This document shows, in pieces, positions 1 to 7,754 of a stretch of DNA of 28,625 bases. The stretch is taken from positions 1 through 28,625 of the forward strand of contig WFTX01000081.1 in NCBI GenBank assembly GCA_015485235.1, given 5' to 3'. Every line of letters starts with the position of its first letter. The stretch's first letter is position 1. The stretch is from Nitrospirota bacterium (lineage in GTDB: Bacteria > Nitrospirota > Thermodesulfovibrionia > Thermodesulfovibrionales > JdFR-85). Made by a program: the position numbers and the translations under genes. A model generated the notes under the pieces. The model did not search any database. It saw nothing but the letters and a program-made list of their open reading frames with translations, and was not told the origin of the DNA.

Positions 1-60
1 GAAGAACCCTGCGGCAAGACCACGGGGATCGATACGATTAAAAATGCGCTCGCTGTGCAT
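1..60 (-). CDS. 5' end of an unidentified gene running off the left edge
   Basis: An ATG at 60..58 opens a frame of exactly 20 codons to the window edge, reading MHSERIFNRIDPRGLAAGFF. A good Shine-Dalgarno, AGGTGG, sits 6 nt upstream of the ATG on the minus strand, which is the main reason to call it. The N-terminus is too short to assign; the basic start followed by a hydrophobic stretch could lead into a membrane segment. It lies downstream of ugd on the same strand, so it may continue the envelope-polysaccharide cluster. The plus strand is also open across bases 1-276 but has no comparable ribosome-binding site and overlaps the ugd stop. Confidence 0.45.
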   Translation of the reverse strand, partial: MHSERIFNRIDPRGLAAGFF

Positions 61-242
61 ATTCAACCACCTGATATATTAATACCTACATCAGTAAAAC
101 CATCAACCCTTATTCAGGAGCACCCTGACATTACTTATGACAGTATTAATATCGTACTTTATACGCCACTATGTAATGTCCCATCGGTTTGGAAAGGTTT
201 GAGGGCAAGGCCCCCTGCATACTTATGCAACATTATTAAGGT

Positions 243-1553
243 TCACTCCCTTACCCCCCTCCCTACACAATCATAGTTGAACCCAATCCTCTTCATCATC
301 TCAGGCTCATAGACATTCCTGAGATCGAGAAAGTTGGGGCTCCTCATCAGTGACTTTATCCTCGCCAGGTCAAGGTTCCTGAACTCGTTCCACTCGGTGA
401 CCAGAACCATCGCATCGGCCCCCTTCGCCACTGCATAGGGGTCCTTCCGGTACTTCACCTCGGGAAGCACCTTCTTCATCCAGGGGACGGCCACCGGGTC
501 GTAGGCGGAAACATCAGCCCCCTTCTTGATGAGTTCCTGGATTATATATACCGAGGGCGCTTCCCTTATGTCGTTGGTATTGGGCTTGAAGGAAAGCCCT
601 ATGATGCCGATCCGTTTACCCCTGATTGAACCGACCAGCCCCCTTAGTTTCTCAACAGAGATCTTTCTCTGCCTCTCGTTTGCCTCAACAGCCGCCCTCA
701 CAACACCCAGGTCAACTCCCTCATTCCGGGCGATATGGAGAAGCGCCCTGGTATCCTTGGGAAAACAGGAGCCTCCGTAACCCGGGCCAGGATGAAGAAA
801 CTTGGGCCCTATCCTCCTGTCAAGCCCCATCGCCTTGGCAACGACATGCACATCAGCTCCGACCCTGTCACAGAGGTTGGCTATCTCATTAATGAAGGAG
901 ATCTTGGTGGCAAGAAAGGAGTTCGAGGCATATTTTATGAGTTCTGCCGTCTCGATATCGGTTATCACCACAGGAGTCTCTATCAGGTAGAGCGGCCTGT
1001 AGAGGTCCTTCAGTATAGCCACCGCCTGGGGGGTCTCTGCCCCTATAACCACCCTGTCCGGTCTCATGAAGTCCTCGATCGCAGAGCCCTCCCTCAGAAA
1101 CTCCGGGTTTGAGGCAACATCAAAGTCCACACCCTTCTTTATTTTCTTTGAGATCCATTCCCTGATCTTTCTGCCCGTGCCTACGGGAACGGTGCTCTTT
1201 GTAACCACAACCTTGTAGCTGTCAATATGCCCGGCGATCTCCTCAGCCACCTCCCGGACGTACTCAAGATCGGCAGAGCCATCCCCACGTGGAGGGGTCC
1301 CCACGGCTATGAAGACCACAAGGGCATCCCTGACAGCATCCTTCAACTTTGTACTGAAGGCAAGCCTCTTCTGGTCAAGGTTTCTGCTCACGATCTCACT
1401 GAGTCCGGGCTCATAAAAGGGGATGTTTCCCCTTCTGAGCATCCTTATCTTCTTTTCATCCCTGTCAACACAGGTGACATTTACTCCGAACTCGGAAAAA
1501 CACGCACCCGTGACCAGACCGACATAACCCGTACCTATCACTCCGATATGCAT
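243..1553 (-). CDS. ugd: UDP-glucose 6-dehydrogenase
   Basis: NAD-dependent oxidation of UDP-glucose to UDP-glucuronate, a cytosolic step supplying uronic acids for LPS or capsule. The protein (436 aa, usual family length) opens with the Rossmann motif GVIGTGYVGLVTG. It has the conserved KSTVPVGTG segment and the active-site GGSCFPKD with nucleophile Cys263, and the C-terminal UDP-binding domain contains GLSFKPNTNDIREAPS. An ATG lies 12 nt further upstream in frame, but the GGAGG between the two ATGs is placed as the ribosome-binding site for the start chosen here. The gene overlaps the end of the upstream GT2 gene by 16 nt, so the two are probably co-transcribed and coupled. UDP-N-acetylmannosamine dehydrogenase is a related alternative but fits the motifs less well. 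Confidence 0.93.
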   Translation of the reverse strand: MHIGVIGTGYVGLVTGACFSEFGVNVTCVDRDEKKIRMLRRGNIPFYEPGLSEIVSRNLDQKRLAFSTKLKDAVRDALVVFIAVGTPPRGDGSADLEYVREVAEEIAGHIDSYKVVVTKSTVPVGTGRKIREWISKKIKKGVDFDVASNPEFLREGSAIEDFMRPDRVVIGAETPQAVAILKDLYRPLYLIETPVVITDIETAELIKYASNSFLATKISFINEIANLCDRVGADVHVVAKAMGLDRRIGPKFLHPGPGYGGSCFPKDTRALLHIARNEGVDLGVVRAAVEANERQRKISVEKLRGLVGSIRGKRIGIIGLSFKPNTNDIREAPSVYIIQELIKKGADVSAYDPVAVPWMKKVLPEVKYRKDPYAVAKGADAMVLVTEWNEFRNLDLARIKSLMRSPNFLDLRNVYEPEMMKRIGFNYDCVGRGVRE

Positions 1554-2287
1554 CTTTCCTCCCATAATCTGGCATATTTCAGAAATGTATAATAGCTGTA
1601 AAGCCCGGCAAGAATAAACCCGTGAGGGCCGTCAAGAAAGCCCCTCTGGATTATGTACATCCTGATAAACGTGGCAAGGGGCGAAAAGAAGAGTCTTGTC
1701 ATGGAGAACTGCTCCCCCCTTTCTGCCATCTCACTGGCAGAGAGCCCGGCATAGACATCAGCCTTCCTTATGAACTGACTGATGCTCTGATAGGTAAGAT
1801 GCAGGAGGGGATTTCTGAGCCTCCCTACCGGTCCATCCACCTCTATCCGCTCGTGCACCTTTCTTGGAGAAACCCGGCCGGCACCCCTCCGGAAAAGCCG
1901 GAGCGTGTAGTCGGGCCACCACCCGCTGTGGGAAATCCACTTTCCAAGGAAAAAGCTCTTTCTTGGCATTTCATACCCGGCTATTCCGGTATCTCCCATG
2001 ATCACTTCAGTTATCTCGTCCCATAATTCAGGAGTAACCCGCTCATCGGCATCAAGAAGGAGTATCCAGTCGCCCTCTGCCTTCTGAATGGCAGAGTTCT
2101 TCTGGGCCGAAAACCCCTTCCATTCCTCGAGAAAGACCTTTTCAGTATATTCCCTTGCAAGCTCAACCGTCCTGTCCTCGCTCAGGGCATCAACCACGAT
2201 TATCTCATCAGCCCTCTTTACACTCTCGAGGGCATCCCTGAGCCTCTCCTCCTCATTCCCTGTGACCATCACAACCGATAATGTCAA
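1538..2287 (-). CDS. Family 2 glycosyltransferase, WaaE/KdtX-like
   Basis: A GT-A-fold inverting glycosyltransferase of 249 aa, probably acting on LPS core or a related lipid-linked glycan at the cytoplasmic face. The N-terminus LSVVMVTGNEEERL is the nucleotide-binding start of GT2 enzymes, VVDALSEDRT follows, and the DxD metal/donor motif is Asp79-Ala-Asp81 within LLLDADER. The WaaE-like feature is the segment around residues 95-150 with SFFLGKWISHSGWWPDYTLRLFRR and KVHE. Translation starts at a TTG that overlaps the TGA of the DUF3108 gene (TTGA), with GGGGGAG just upstream. The first ATG, at residue 7, would cut into the first beta-strand. The sugar donor cannot be read from sequence. Confidence 0.85.
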   Translation of the reverse strand: MTLSVVMVTGNEEERLRDALESVKRADEIIVVDALSEDRTVELAREYTEKVFLEEWKGFSAQKNSAIQKAEGDWILLLDADERVTPELWDEITEVIMGDTGIAGYEMPRKSFFLGKWISHSGWWPDYTLRLFRRGAGRVSPRKVHERIEVDGPVGRLRNPLLHLTYQSISQFIRKADVYAGLSASEMAERGEQFSMTRLFFSPLATFIRMYIIQRGFLDGPHGFILAGLYSYYTFLKYARLWEERCISE

Positions 2288-3024
2288 AACTCTCCCCCTG
2301 TCATCTCAGCCACTACTGAACCGATCAGGACCTTTGTCCTCAGCATGACCGGTATCCGTTCCCTGTCATCAGTAAGATATATGAAGATATCACCCTTCCT
2401 CAGGAAAATCCCCTCTGACTTGAGTTCAGGCTTCAGGACGAGGGTCTTCCTCTTCCCGATCACTGAGTCCAGCTCTTCCTTCCTGAGAACCTTCACCTCC
2501 ACGTCCCAGACCTTCTTGCTGTCGAAGATCCTTGATATTACCGGGACCCCCACTTCAAGGGAGGCCCTTCTGAGAAGAAAAAACCCGGAAAGTGGATCAA
2601 AGGTCCCTTCAGGAAGCTCAAACTCCTTCCTTTCACCGTCAAGATGGTTTATAAAGACCGCCCTTCTGCCCTGATCAGAGAATATGACCTCCTTGTCCCT
2701 CCGGTGTCTGCCTTCCCTTATTTTAAGTCTGTAGCTTACAGGAAACCATATCTCTCTCCCATCGTCTGAAACCCTTCTCCCCAAGACGCTCTCAGCCCTG
2801 TCGTCCACCTTGTAAAAAATTGATATCCACGGGGCTGACTCTGCCCTCGTGATTATCTTCACATGCCGCTTTGTTATTTCAAAGCGGAGAGTGGCCTCAC
2901 CGGCCTTGAACCCGAGCCACGTCAGGTCATACCTGAAGACCTCATCCTCTGAATAGCCTCTCCCGGCTGTCAGGAGACAGAAGACAAGGACAACAGAGGC
3001 AACAACCTTAACTTTCAGTTGCAT
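2284..3024 (-). CDS. DUF3108 exported protein
   Basis: A 246-aa protein with a clear signal peptide (basic MQLKVKVV, hydrophobic core, likely cleavage near residue 25) and a mature part rich in beta-strand patterns. The opening FRYDLTWLGFKAGEATLRFE and the segment with FYKVDDRAESV are typical of DUF3108, a periplasmic family often found near envelope or LPS genes. The biochemical role of the family is not established. Start codon ATG is preceded by AAAGGA at a 9-nt spacing. It is the first gene of a three-gene minus-strand operon with the GT2 enzyme and ugd, overlapping the former by 4 nt. The upstream gap carries an inverted-repeat element. Confidence 0.8.
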   Translation of the reverse strand: MQLKVKVVASVVLVFCLLTAGRGYSEDEVFRYDLTWLGFKAGEATLRFEITKRHVKIITRAESAPWISIFYKVDDRAESVLGRRVSDDGREIWFPVSYRLKIREGRHRRDKEVIFSDQGRRAVFINHLDGERKEFELPEGTFDPLSGFFLLRRASLEVGVPVISRIFDSKKVWDVEVKVLRKEELDSVIGKRKTLVLKPELKSEGIFLRKGDIFIYLTDDRERIPVMLRTKVLIGSVVAEMTGGEF

Positions 3025-3084
3025 AAATTTGTTCCTTTAAGACTGAGGGATGTACACTCACGGAATCCTCCCTGGCTGTGTCAT

Positions 3085-3297
3085 TTCCGGGGTGGGGTCT
3101 GAAACTTTCATTATCAACACCTGATCGTTCAAGAAGGCGCTTCCCTGTGTCGGCTCGGCAGAGACCGAACGGACTTATCTACTCAAAACAACTTTCATAC
3201 AACTGATCAAGCCTGTTAAGGCTCTGTCCATAACAGACTTTCTTTGCCCAGACATGACCGGCGCTTTATAATGAAAGTTTCAGACCCCACCCCGGAA
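3085..3297. mobile_element. 213-bp REPIN/MITE-like element with perfect 30-bp inverted ends
   Basis: The 30 bases at 3085-3114 are the exact reverse complement of 3268-3297; the arms contain GGGGTGGGGTCTGAAAC and its complement. They enclose 153 bp without a credible ORF. Identity stops at both ends of the arms. I see no target-site duplication. The size, the perfect G-rich termini and the lack of coding content fit a non-autonomous element mobilised in trans, for example by an IS200-like REP-associated transposase, but no transposase lies in this window. A very large bidirectional hairpin is the alternative reading. Confidence 0.7.
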
Positions 3298-3305
3298 TCT
3301 TGTCA

Positions 3306-3340
3306 GAAGACCCCTTATGGGATGCCCCTGCCGGTCTTCA
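3306..3340. other. Inverted repeat after the HD-hydrolase gene
   Basis: GAAGACC at 3306-3312 pairs with GGTCTTC at 3334-3340 around a 21-nt loop. It lies just downstream of the HD-hydrolase gene (minus strand) and next to the REPIN-like element. Without a U-tract it is at best a weak terminator or RNA 3'-end hairpin. Confidence 0.3.
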
Positions 3341-3364
3341 GTTCTCTGCAATATAATATACTTT

Positions 3365-3886
3365 TTATTCAGCTTTCCACCCCTCTATCTCTTTATGGAG
3401 CCTTATGAACCTCTCCACAGCAGGATGTCCCTCCCCGAGCATCTCCCTGAATCTCTCAAGGGCGGTCTCAAAGGAAACCTCCTGCTCACCCATTATCAGG
3501 TTGTCTGCATAGGCCACGATCTTTTCTTCCGGTGTGGAGGGCAGGTAATCATCTTCGGGAAGACCCAGCCCCCTTGCCTCCTCCCTGGTTATTCCCGCCC
3601 CTATATGATTCCGGATTATCCCTATGACCGGTCCGTCCAGACCCATCTCACGGGCTATCGCGACCCCCTCAAGGGCATGGGCAATCCCATGTGTCCGGGA
3701 CCTCCCGATGTCATGAAGAAGGGCTCCCTTCCTGATCAGAGAGGTATCCACATTTATCCGCATCTCAGCCGCTATCCTGAGGGCAAGGCGGGTGACTGCC
3801 TCGGCATGCCTGATCACATTCTCAGGGCAACCGGCCTTTCTCAGAAGTTCAGTCTCCGGAAACCCCTCTCCCCGGTCAGGCATCAT
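3365..3886 (-). CDS. HD-domain phosphohydrolase, TIGR00295-like
   Basis: A cytosolic metal-dependent phosphohydrolase of 173 aa, substrate unknown. HD-family landmarks are the helix with NVIRHAEAVTRLALRIA (first His), the diagnostic GALLHDIGRSRTHGIAHALEGV (HD pair plus later His), IIRNHIGAG, and the C-terminal EKIVAYADNLI Asp. The length and order match the TIGR00295 group. The start is one of two consecutive ATGs (3886 or 3883) preceded by GAAGGGG; both overlap the TGA of the upstream degenerate nucleotidyltransferase, indicating coupling. Reading further upstream in frame is possible but would bury the start inside the previous gene without a better ribosome-binding site. Confidence 0.8.
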   Translation of the reverse strand: MMPDRGEGFPETELLRKAGCPENVIRHAEAVTRLALRIAAEMRINVDTSLIRKGALLHDIGRSRTHGIAHALEGVAIAREMGLDGPVIGIIRNHIGAGITREEARGLGLPEDDYLPSTPEEKIVAYADNLIMGEQEVSFETALERFREMLGEGHPAVERFIRLHKEIEGWKAE

Positions 3887-4280
3887 CCCCTTCACCGTCC
3901 AGAAATCCGGACAGGGCATCTTCCCTCTCGAAGATAACCACTCCGGACCTGACCGCACTCAGGGCTATGGGGTTTTCTCCGGAAACCATCCTTCCAAAGG
4001 CATTAATGCCGTAACTGAAGAAATTAAATATGCCCGAGGGGTCTCTTGATCTCAGAAAGATGTTGTCACGGAGGAAATCCACATCCTCCCTGTAGAGGAC
4101 AAGGAGGCTTACTGGTGGTGAATCCGGGGGGATCTCATCATCGTCGGGACTGAAGACAACTACAGCCAGCGTCTCCTTCCCCCTGTCCTCATGGAGGCGT
4201 GAGATGAATTCAGAAAGGGACTCTGAAAAGAACCGGTCAGCCCACTGTTCTTTCAGTAAATTCCAGGATGGCCTTTGCAC
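3876..4280 (-). CDS. Degenerate MNT-type nucleotidyltransferase paired with HEPN
   Basis: A 134-aa protein starting at GTG, with AGGAGG 9 nt upstream inside the preceding HEPN gene; the two genes overlap by 44 nt. Residues about 36-62 (ETLAVVVFSPDDD, then PPDSPPVSLLVLYRED) align by eye with the MNT nucleotidyltransferase core, normally vLFGSrARG...DSDIDLLV. The Gly-Ser has become Ser-Pro, and the metal-binding Asp-x-Asp has become Pro/Val-Ser, so the fold may remain without catalysis. Its position directly after a HEPN gene supports the assignment, since the two families are habitual partners. The remainder (IFNFFSYGINAFGRM... VIFERED) fits the C-terminal half of such proteins. It could be a structural antitoxin or binding partner; function is inferred. 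Confidence 0.6.
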   Translation of the reverse strand: MQRPSWNLLKEQWADRFFSESLSEFISRLHEDRGKETLAVVVFSPDDDEIPPDSPPVSLLVLYREDVDFLRDNIFLRSRDPSGIFNFFSYGINAFGRMVSGENPIALSAVRSGVVIFEREDALSGFLDGEGDDA

Positions 4281-4611
4281 AGTCTATCGCCTCCTCTGAA
4301 ATCTGTTCGTCAAAGTAGTCACATGGACAGCCTTTCTCGAAACAATAGGGATATCTTGAGGGAATGTAGTAAGTATCAAGTACACGTGCCCTGTGGATCA
4401 GACCTGAATCAACCCCTTCAAGGTCCTTCATCATGTAATAGAGAGAGTGCCCTGAGGTTGAGAGACTTTTTCCTCTAAGAACTCCTATGAGGGCAAGATA
4501 CGCAGCATGATGAGCCAGAAAGGCGGCATCTTCATGATACCCGGCTTTCCTGGCATTCTCTGCAGAACCTATGGTCCTCTCCGCCTGTCTGAACCAGTCC
4601 CTGGTTGTCAT
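4237..4611 (-). CDS. HEPN-domain protein
   Basis: A 124-aa all-helical protein with the HEPN pattern: N-terminal WFRQAERTIGSAENARKAGY, the central FLAHHAAYLALIGVLRGK helix, GHSLYYMMKDLEG, the signature RARVLDTYYIPSRYP, and the closing EEAIDCAKAILEF helix. The Rx4-6H RNase motif of toxin-type HEPN proteins is not apparent, so it may be non-catalytic and act by binding nucleotide or its partner. An unusual CFEKGCPCDYF cluster of three cysteines follows the signature. ATG at 4611 is preceded by AAGGAG at 8 nt and begins just after the stop of the upstream gene. It is followed by the degenerate nucleotidyltransferase. Confidence 0.8.
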   Translation of the reverse strand: MTTRDWFRQAERTIGSAENARKAGYHEDAAFLAHHAAYLALIGVLRGKSLSTSGHSLYYMMKDLEGVDSGLIHRARVLDTYYIPSRYPYCFEKGCPCDYFDEQISEEAIDCAKAILEFTERTVG

Positions 4612-4613
4612 GG

Positions 4614-5183
4614 TCAACTCCTTGGCTTTGCAAGTATCTCCAGCACCCTCAGGTCAAGAAACCTCTTGGATGCCGCCGAGCGGACTATCATCACCGTGTC
4701 TGCACCCCGCCCGGTCCCTGCCACTGAAAGGACCTCCTCACCTTCAGGTACGAGACCCGCATCTACAGCCATCATAACGATCTCGCAGCAGACCTTCGGC
4801 CCTTCGCCGAACCGCCTCAGGGTCTGGGCCACTATGGTAGTTGGATAGAGCCCGCTGAACTTGCCAGCAAAGGCGGTCTCTACGGAATGAGTGATCATTG
4901 TCCCTGTGTAAACCCTGACCCCCTTCTGGAGAAGGCGCTCTCTTGTCTGATCATCCATCTCTATTGTGTTTGGTTCCCTGAATCCCCATGAGTGGGTAAC
5001 AACGACCATGTTTATACTCCCGGTATCAAGGGCCTCGCAGAAACGGAGCGCCGTATCCCCTGTGGTAGTGGCCAGAACAAGATGGCCGATCTTACCGCCG
5101 GCAAGTTCCTCCCTTACGACCTCGATACAGGCACCGGTATTGTCCCTGCCCGGTTTCTCGAAATATATTACCCTCTTCTCCAT
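4614..5183 (-). CDS. Pyruvate kinase alpha/beta-domain (PK_C)-like protein
   Basis: A 189-aa stand-alone version of the C-terminal alpha/beta domain of pyruvate kinase. Recognisable segments are the N-terminal IYFEKPGRDNTGACIEVV, the HLVLATTTGDTALRFCEAL strand-helix, MVVVTHSWGFREPN, TMITHSVETAF and the C-terminal SVAGTGRGADTVMIVR. The catalytic TIM barrel of pyruvate kinase is absent, so it cannot be the enzyme; small-molecule binding is the usual guess for this family, with no proven role. ATG is preceded by GGAGG. First gene of a compact minus-strand cluster with the HEPN protein (2-nt gap), degenerate nucleotidyltransferase and HD hydrolase. Confidence 0.75.
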   Translation of the reverse strand: MEKRVIYFEKPGRDNTGACIEVVREELAGGKIGHLVLATTTGDTALRFCEALDTGSINMVVVTHSWGFREPNTIEMDDQTRERLLQKGVRVYTGTMITHSVETAFAGKFSGLYPTTIVAQTLRRFGEGPKVCCEIVMMAVDAGLVPEGEEVLSVAGTGRGADTVMIVRSAASKRFLDLRVLEILAKPRS

Positions 5184-5200
5184 CTCTCCTCCACCTGAAG

Positions 5201-5341
5201 GTTATTGGTATATTGGTGTATTGGTATATTAGCTTATCAGGTTACTCAGCCTTAGCCTTGACCTCAGCCTCAACCTGTCTTTTCTCCCTACCCGCTATAC
5301 GCTATACGCTGTTTTTTTAATCCTCAGCCTCAACCTGTCTT
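5201..5341. repeat. Composite low-complexity intergenic repeat, copy 1
   Basis: Three kinds of short repeat follow each other between the histone-deacetylase-like gene and the PK_C-like gene. They are an AT-rich run of ATTGGTAT-like units (5201-5242), a CCTTAGCC/CCTCAGCCTCAACC run (5246-5281), and ACCCGCTATACGCTATACGCT followed by seven T residues (5290-5317), after which the CCTCAGCCTCAACC block recurs. The 20 bases at 5262-5281 are repeated exactly at 5322-5341. The same types of unit recur in the same order at 21617-21857. Confidence 0.75.
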
Positions 5342-5346
5342 ATCCC

Positions 5347-6267
5347 TCATCCCAGTTCGAGCAGTTCCTCCAGGGTTATTATCACTGACCTTGTGAGTGC
5401 ATTCAGGTCATAACCCCCTTCAAGGCTGAAAATACAGGGGGCCTTTCCCCAGCTCAAAATGCCTTTCACAATCGCTCTTATCCCGTTATCAGTAACCTGT
5501 ATTCCTGAGAGGGGATCCCTGACATGGAGATCATAACCTGCCGAGACCAGCACAAGGTCAGGTGTAAACTCCTCCATCAGTCCCGGAAGCACCCCCTGAT
5601 ATGCCTGTATGTACTCCCTGTCGCCTGCACCGTCCGGCATAGGTATGTTATGGTTCCTGCCTTCTCCATCACCACTGCCCCGGTCCTCAGCCCTCCCTGT
5701 CCCGGGATAGTGTGGATACTGGTGCGTGCTGAAGTATAATACACTCCCATCTTCATAAAAGGCATGTTCCGTGCCATTACCATGATGGACATCAAAGTCT
5801 ATGATGAATACCTTCCCATACCCCTTGCCCTGGGCATACCTCGCAGCCACGGCAACATTGTTGAAGAAGCAGAAGCCCATTGCCCGGGCCCTTTCAGCAT
5901 GATGTCCCGGCGGCCTGACTGCACAGAAGGCCCTCCCGAACTCGCCTGAGAGACAGCCGTCCACTGCCCGCAGGACGGCACCGACAGCCAGCACTGCAGC
6001 CTCGGCAGTCTTTTCAGAAAGATATGTATCCGGGTCAAGATAGCCCGGCCCCGAACTCATAACCATTTCAATGTAGTCAGGGGAGTGGACAGCTGCTATC
6101 TCCTCCATTGTAGCCTTCCGGGGGGGAATTTTAAGGAGGAACTGATTCAGTTCAGACCCGGTGACTCCCTCATTCACTGCACGGAGCCTTTCCGGTGATT
6201 CAGGATGCCAGGCCGGAGTCCTGTGTTCAAGGTAGAGGTCATCTGTAATGAAACCTAATTTTATCAC
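5347..6267 (-). CDS. Histone deacetylase superfamily deacetylase (AcuC/class II-like)
   Basis: A zinc-dependent deacetylase of 306 aa, probably acting on acetyl-lysine or acetylpolyamine in the cytosol. All catalytic landmarks are present: RPPGHHAE with His122/His123, the zinc ligands Asp159 and His161 in [14 protein letters not shown], Asp246 in VSAGYD, and the transition-state Tyr286 in LEGGYDL. The GTG start overlaps the stop of the JAMM gene (GTGA), with AGAGG 7 nt upstream. It is the last gene of the rplM-rpsI-argC-JAMM run. The physiological substrate is not visible; acetoin-utilisation and polyamine deacetylases are both possible. Confidence 0.88.
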   Translation of the reverse strand: MIKLGFITDDLYLEHRTPAWHPESPERLRAVNEGVTGSELNQFLLKIPPRKATMEEIAAVHSPDYIEMVMSSGPGYLDPDTYLSEKTAEAAVLAVGAVLRAVDGCLSGEFGRAFCAVRPPGHHAERARAMGFCFFNNVAVAARYAQGKGYGKVFIIDFDVHHGNGTEHAFYEDGSVLYFSTHQYPHYPGTGRAEDRGSGDGEGRNHNIPMPDGAGDREYIQAYQGVLPGLMEEFTPDLVLVSAGYDLHVRDPLSGIQVTDNGIRAIVKGILSWGKAPCIFSLEGGYDLNALTRSVIITLEELLELG

Positions 6268-6683
6268 CCTTCCACCTCTCCGGTCCGCTCTATCGCCACC
6301 TCGTTTATGTTCCCTTCAACAATGGAGTATGCCTTTACTGAAGGCTCCCTTTCCATCAGACTGATTATAACATAGACCGCATCGTCATAAAAGGCAAGGC
6401 GGACATCCTTGGCTGAAGGAAAGGGAGGTGAGTCCGGGTGGGAGTGATAGATCCCGACCATCCTGAGTCCGGCCTCCCGGAGGGCCTTCATCACCCTGAA
6501 CTGTTCTGACGGCTCCATGAAGTAACTCACCGGTGAGTGCTCCGTATTTGTCATCCTGTACACCTTCTTGACCTCATCGTCCTCTCCCCCGAGGATTCCG
6601 CAGACCTCTTCAGGATATCCCTCGCGGGCATGTTCGATCATATCCTTCAGGTATTTCTCTTTTATCTTTATAATAGATTTCAC
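6264..6683 (-). CDS. JAMM/MPN+ metalloprotease (Mec-like)
   Basis: A 139-aa Mov34/MPN-family zinc isopeptidase. The JAMM signature is complete: Glu26 in [10 protein letters not shown], His80-Ser-His82-Pro, Ser90 and Asp93. Bacterial relatives such as Mec cleave cysteine or peptides from the C-terminus of ubiquitin-like sulfur carriers such as CysO; a comparable role is inferred, but no ThiS/MoaD-like partner is in the window. The start is a GTG 12 nt after the argC stop and lacks a clear Shine-Dalgarno. An internal ATG at residue 15 would remove the first strand and helix of the domain, so coupling to argC is the better explanation. Confidence 0.82.
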   Translation of the reverse strand: MKSIIKIKEKYLKDMIEHAREGYPEEVCGILGGEDDEVKKVYRMTNTEHSPVSYFMEPSEQFRVMKALREAGLRMVGIYHSHPDSPPFPSAKDVRLAFYDDAVYVIISLMEREPSVKAYSIVEGNINEVAIERTGEVEG

Positions 6684-6695
6684 GGAAAGACAGGC

Positions 6696-7736
6696 TCAGG
6701 GCAGAGGCGCAAAGCCTGAAAGCCCTTCAGTCTCATCAAGCCCGAGCATGAGGTTCATATTCTGGACTGCCTGGGAGGAAGCGCCCTTCATCAGGTTGTC
6801 TATGGCGGTTACGACCACTACGGTAGAGGTTCTCATGTTTACACAGATCCCGATATCACAGAAGTTCGTGCCCCGCACGTTCTTGACATCGGGGTACCGG
6901 CCCTCATCATACACCCTTATGAAGGGCTCCTTTGCATAGGTCCTGCGGAAGAGGCTGATCAGTTCGGACGTCTTCAGATCCTTTCTGAGTTTTCCGTAAA
7001 TGGTGGTAAGTATACCCCTGTTCAGGGGAAGCAGGTGGGGAGTGAAGTTCACGGTCACGCTCTCACCTGTCACAGACTGAATCCCCTGCTCAATCTCAGG
7101 TGTATGCCTGTGGACAGCAATCCCGTAAGCCCGGAAGGACTCGTTCACCTCACAGAAGGAGAGGGCTGCGTCAGCCTTTCTCCCGGCTCCTGAGGTGCCG
7201 GATTTGGAATCGATCACTATATTAGAGAGATCCAGAAGCCCCTTTCTGATAAGAGGATAAAGTCCGAGGAGCGCCCCTGTGGGATAACAGCCCGGGTTTG
7301 CAACAAGACGGGCCCTCTTTATCCGCCTCCGGTTGATCTCAGGCAGGCCGTAGACCGACCTTCTAAGGACAGACCGGAACCTGTGTTCTGTCCCGTACCA
7401 TTCTGAATAAACCTTGTGGTCCTTGAGCCTGTAATCCGCAGACAGGTCAACAACCTTCTTCCCCTCGTTGAAAAAGGCTGCAACACTCTCCTGGGAAGCA
7501 CCATGGGGAAGGGCCAGGAAGAAGAGGTCCGCCTTACGGGCGATAAGGGATGGATTCAGTCTCTCGAAAACAAGGTCTGTAGCGCCTTTAAGGTGGGGAA
7601 AGTATTCCTGTACTCCAATACCGGCAGACCGCTCGGAAGTTACAACCGTTACCTCGACGGAGGGATGCAGGGAGAGGATACGGAGAAGTTCGCTCCCCGT
7701 ATATCCACTCCCGCCACATATGCCAATTCTTATCAC
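6696..7736 (-). CDS. argC: N-acetyl-gamma-glutamyl-phosphate reductase
   Basis: NADPH-dependent reduction of N-acetylglutamyl-5-phosphate to the semialdehyde, third step of arginine synthesis. The 346-aa protein has the N-terminal GxxGxxG motif (GICGGSGYTGSELLRIL), LALPHGAS, the VDLSADYRL segment and the active-site Cys150 in VANPGCYPTG; His residues in AVHRHTPEIEQG are also typical. Length is normal. It follows rpsI by 18 nt and precedes the JAMM gene by 12 nt, so arginine synthesis seems tied to ribosomal-protein transcription. No other arg gene is present here. Confidence 0.95.
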   Translation of the reverse strand: MIRIGICGGSGYTGSELLRILSLHPSVEVTVVTSERSAGIGVQEYFPHLKGATDLVFERLNPSLIARKADLFFLALPHGASQESVAAFFNEGKKVVDLSADYRLKDHKVYSEWYGTEHRFRSVLRRSVYGLPEINRRRIKRARLVANPGCYPTGALLGLYPLIRKGLLDLSNIVIDSKSGTSGAGRKADAALSFCEVNESFRAYGIAVHRHTPEIEQGIQSVTGESVTVNFTPHLLPLNRGILTTIYGKLRKDLKTSELISLFRRTYAKEPFIRVYDEGRYPDVKNVRGTNFCDIGICVNMRTSTVVVVTAIDNLMKGASSQAVQNMNLMLGLDETEGLSGFAPLP

Positions 7737-7754
7737 AGTGATATGGTCTGGAAA

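Noticed and set aside
55..276. Plus-strand ORF at the left edge
   Set aside because: It overlaps the ugd stop, has no Shine-Dalgarno and no recognisable content; the minus-strand start at 60 has a good AGGTGG.
3317..3937. 206-codon plus-strand ORF opposite the HD hydrolase
   Set aside because: Antisense shadow; the minus-strand frame has intact HD motifs and a ribosome-binding site.
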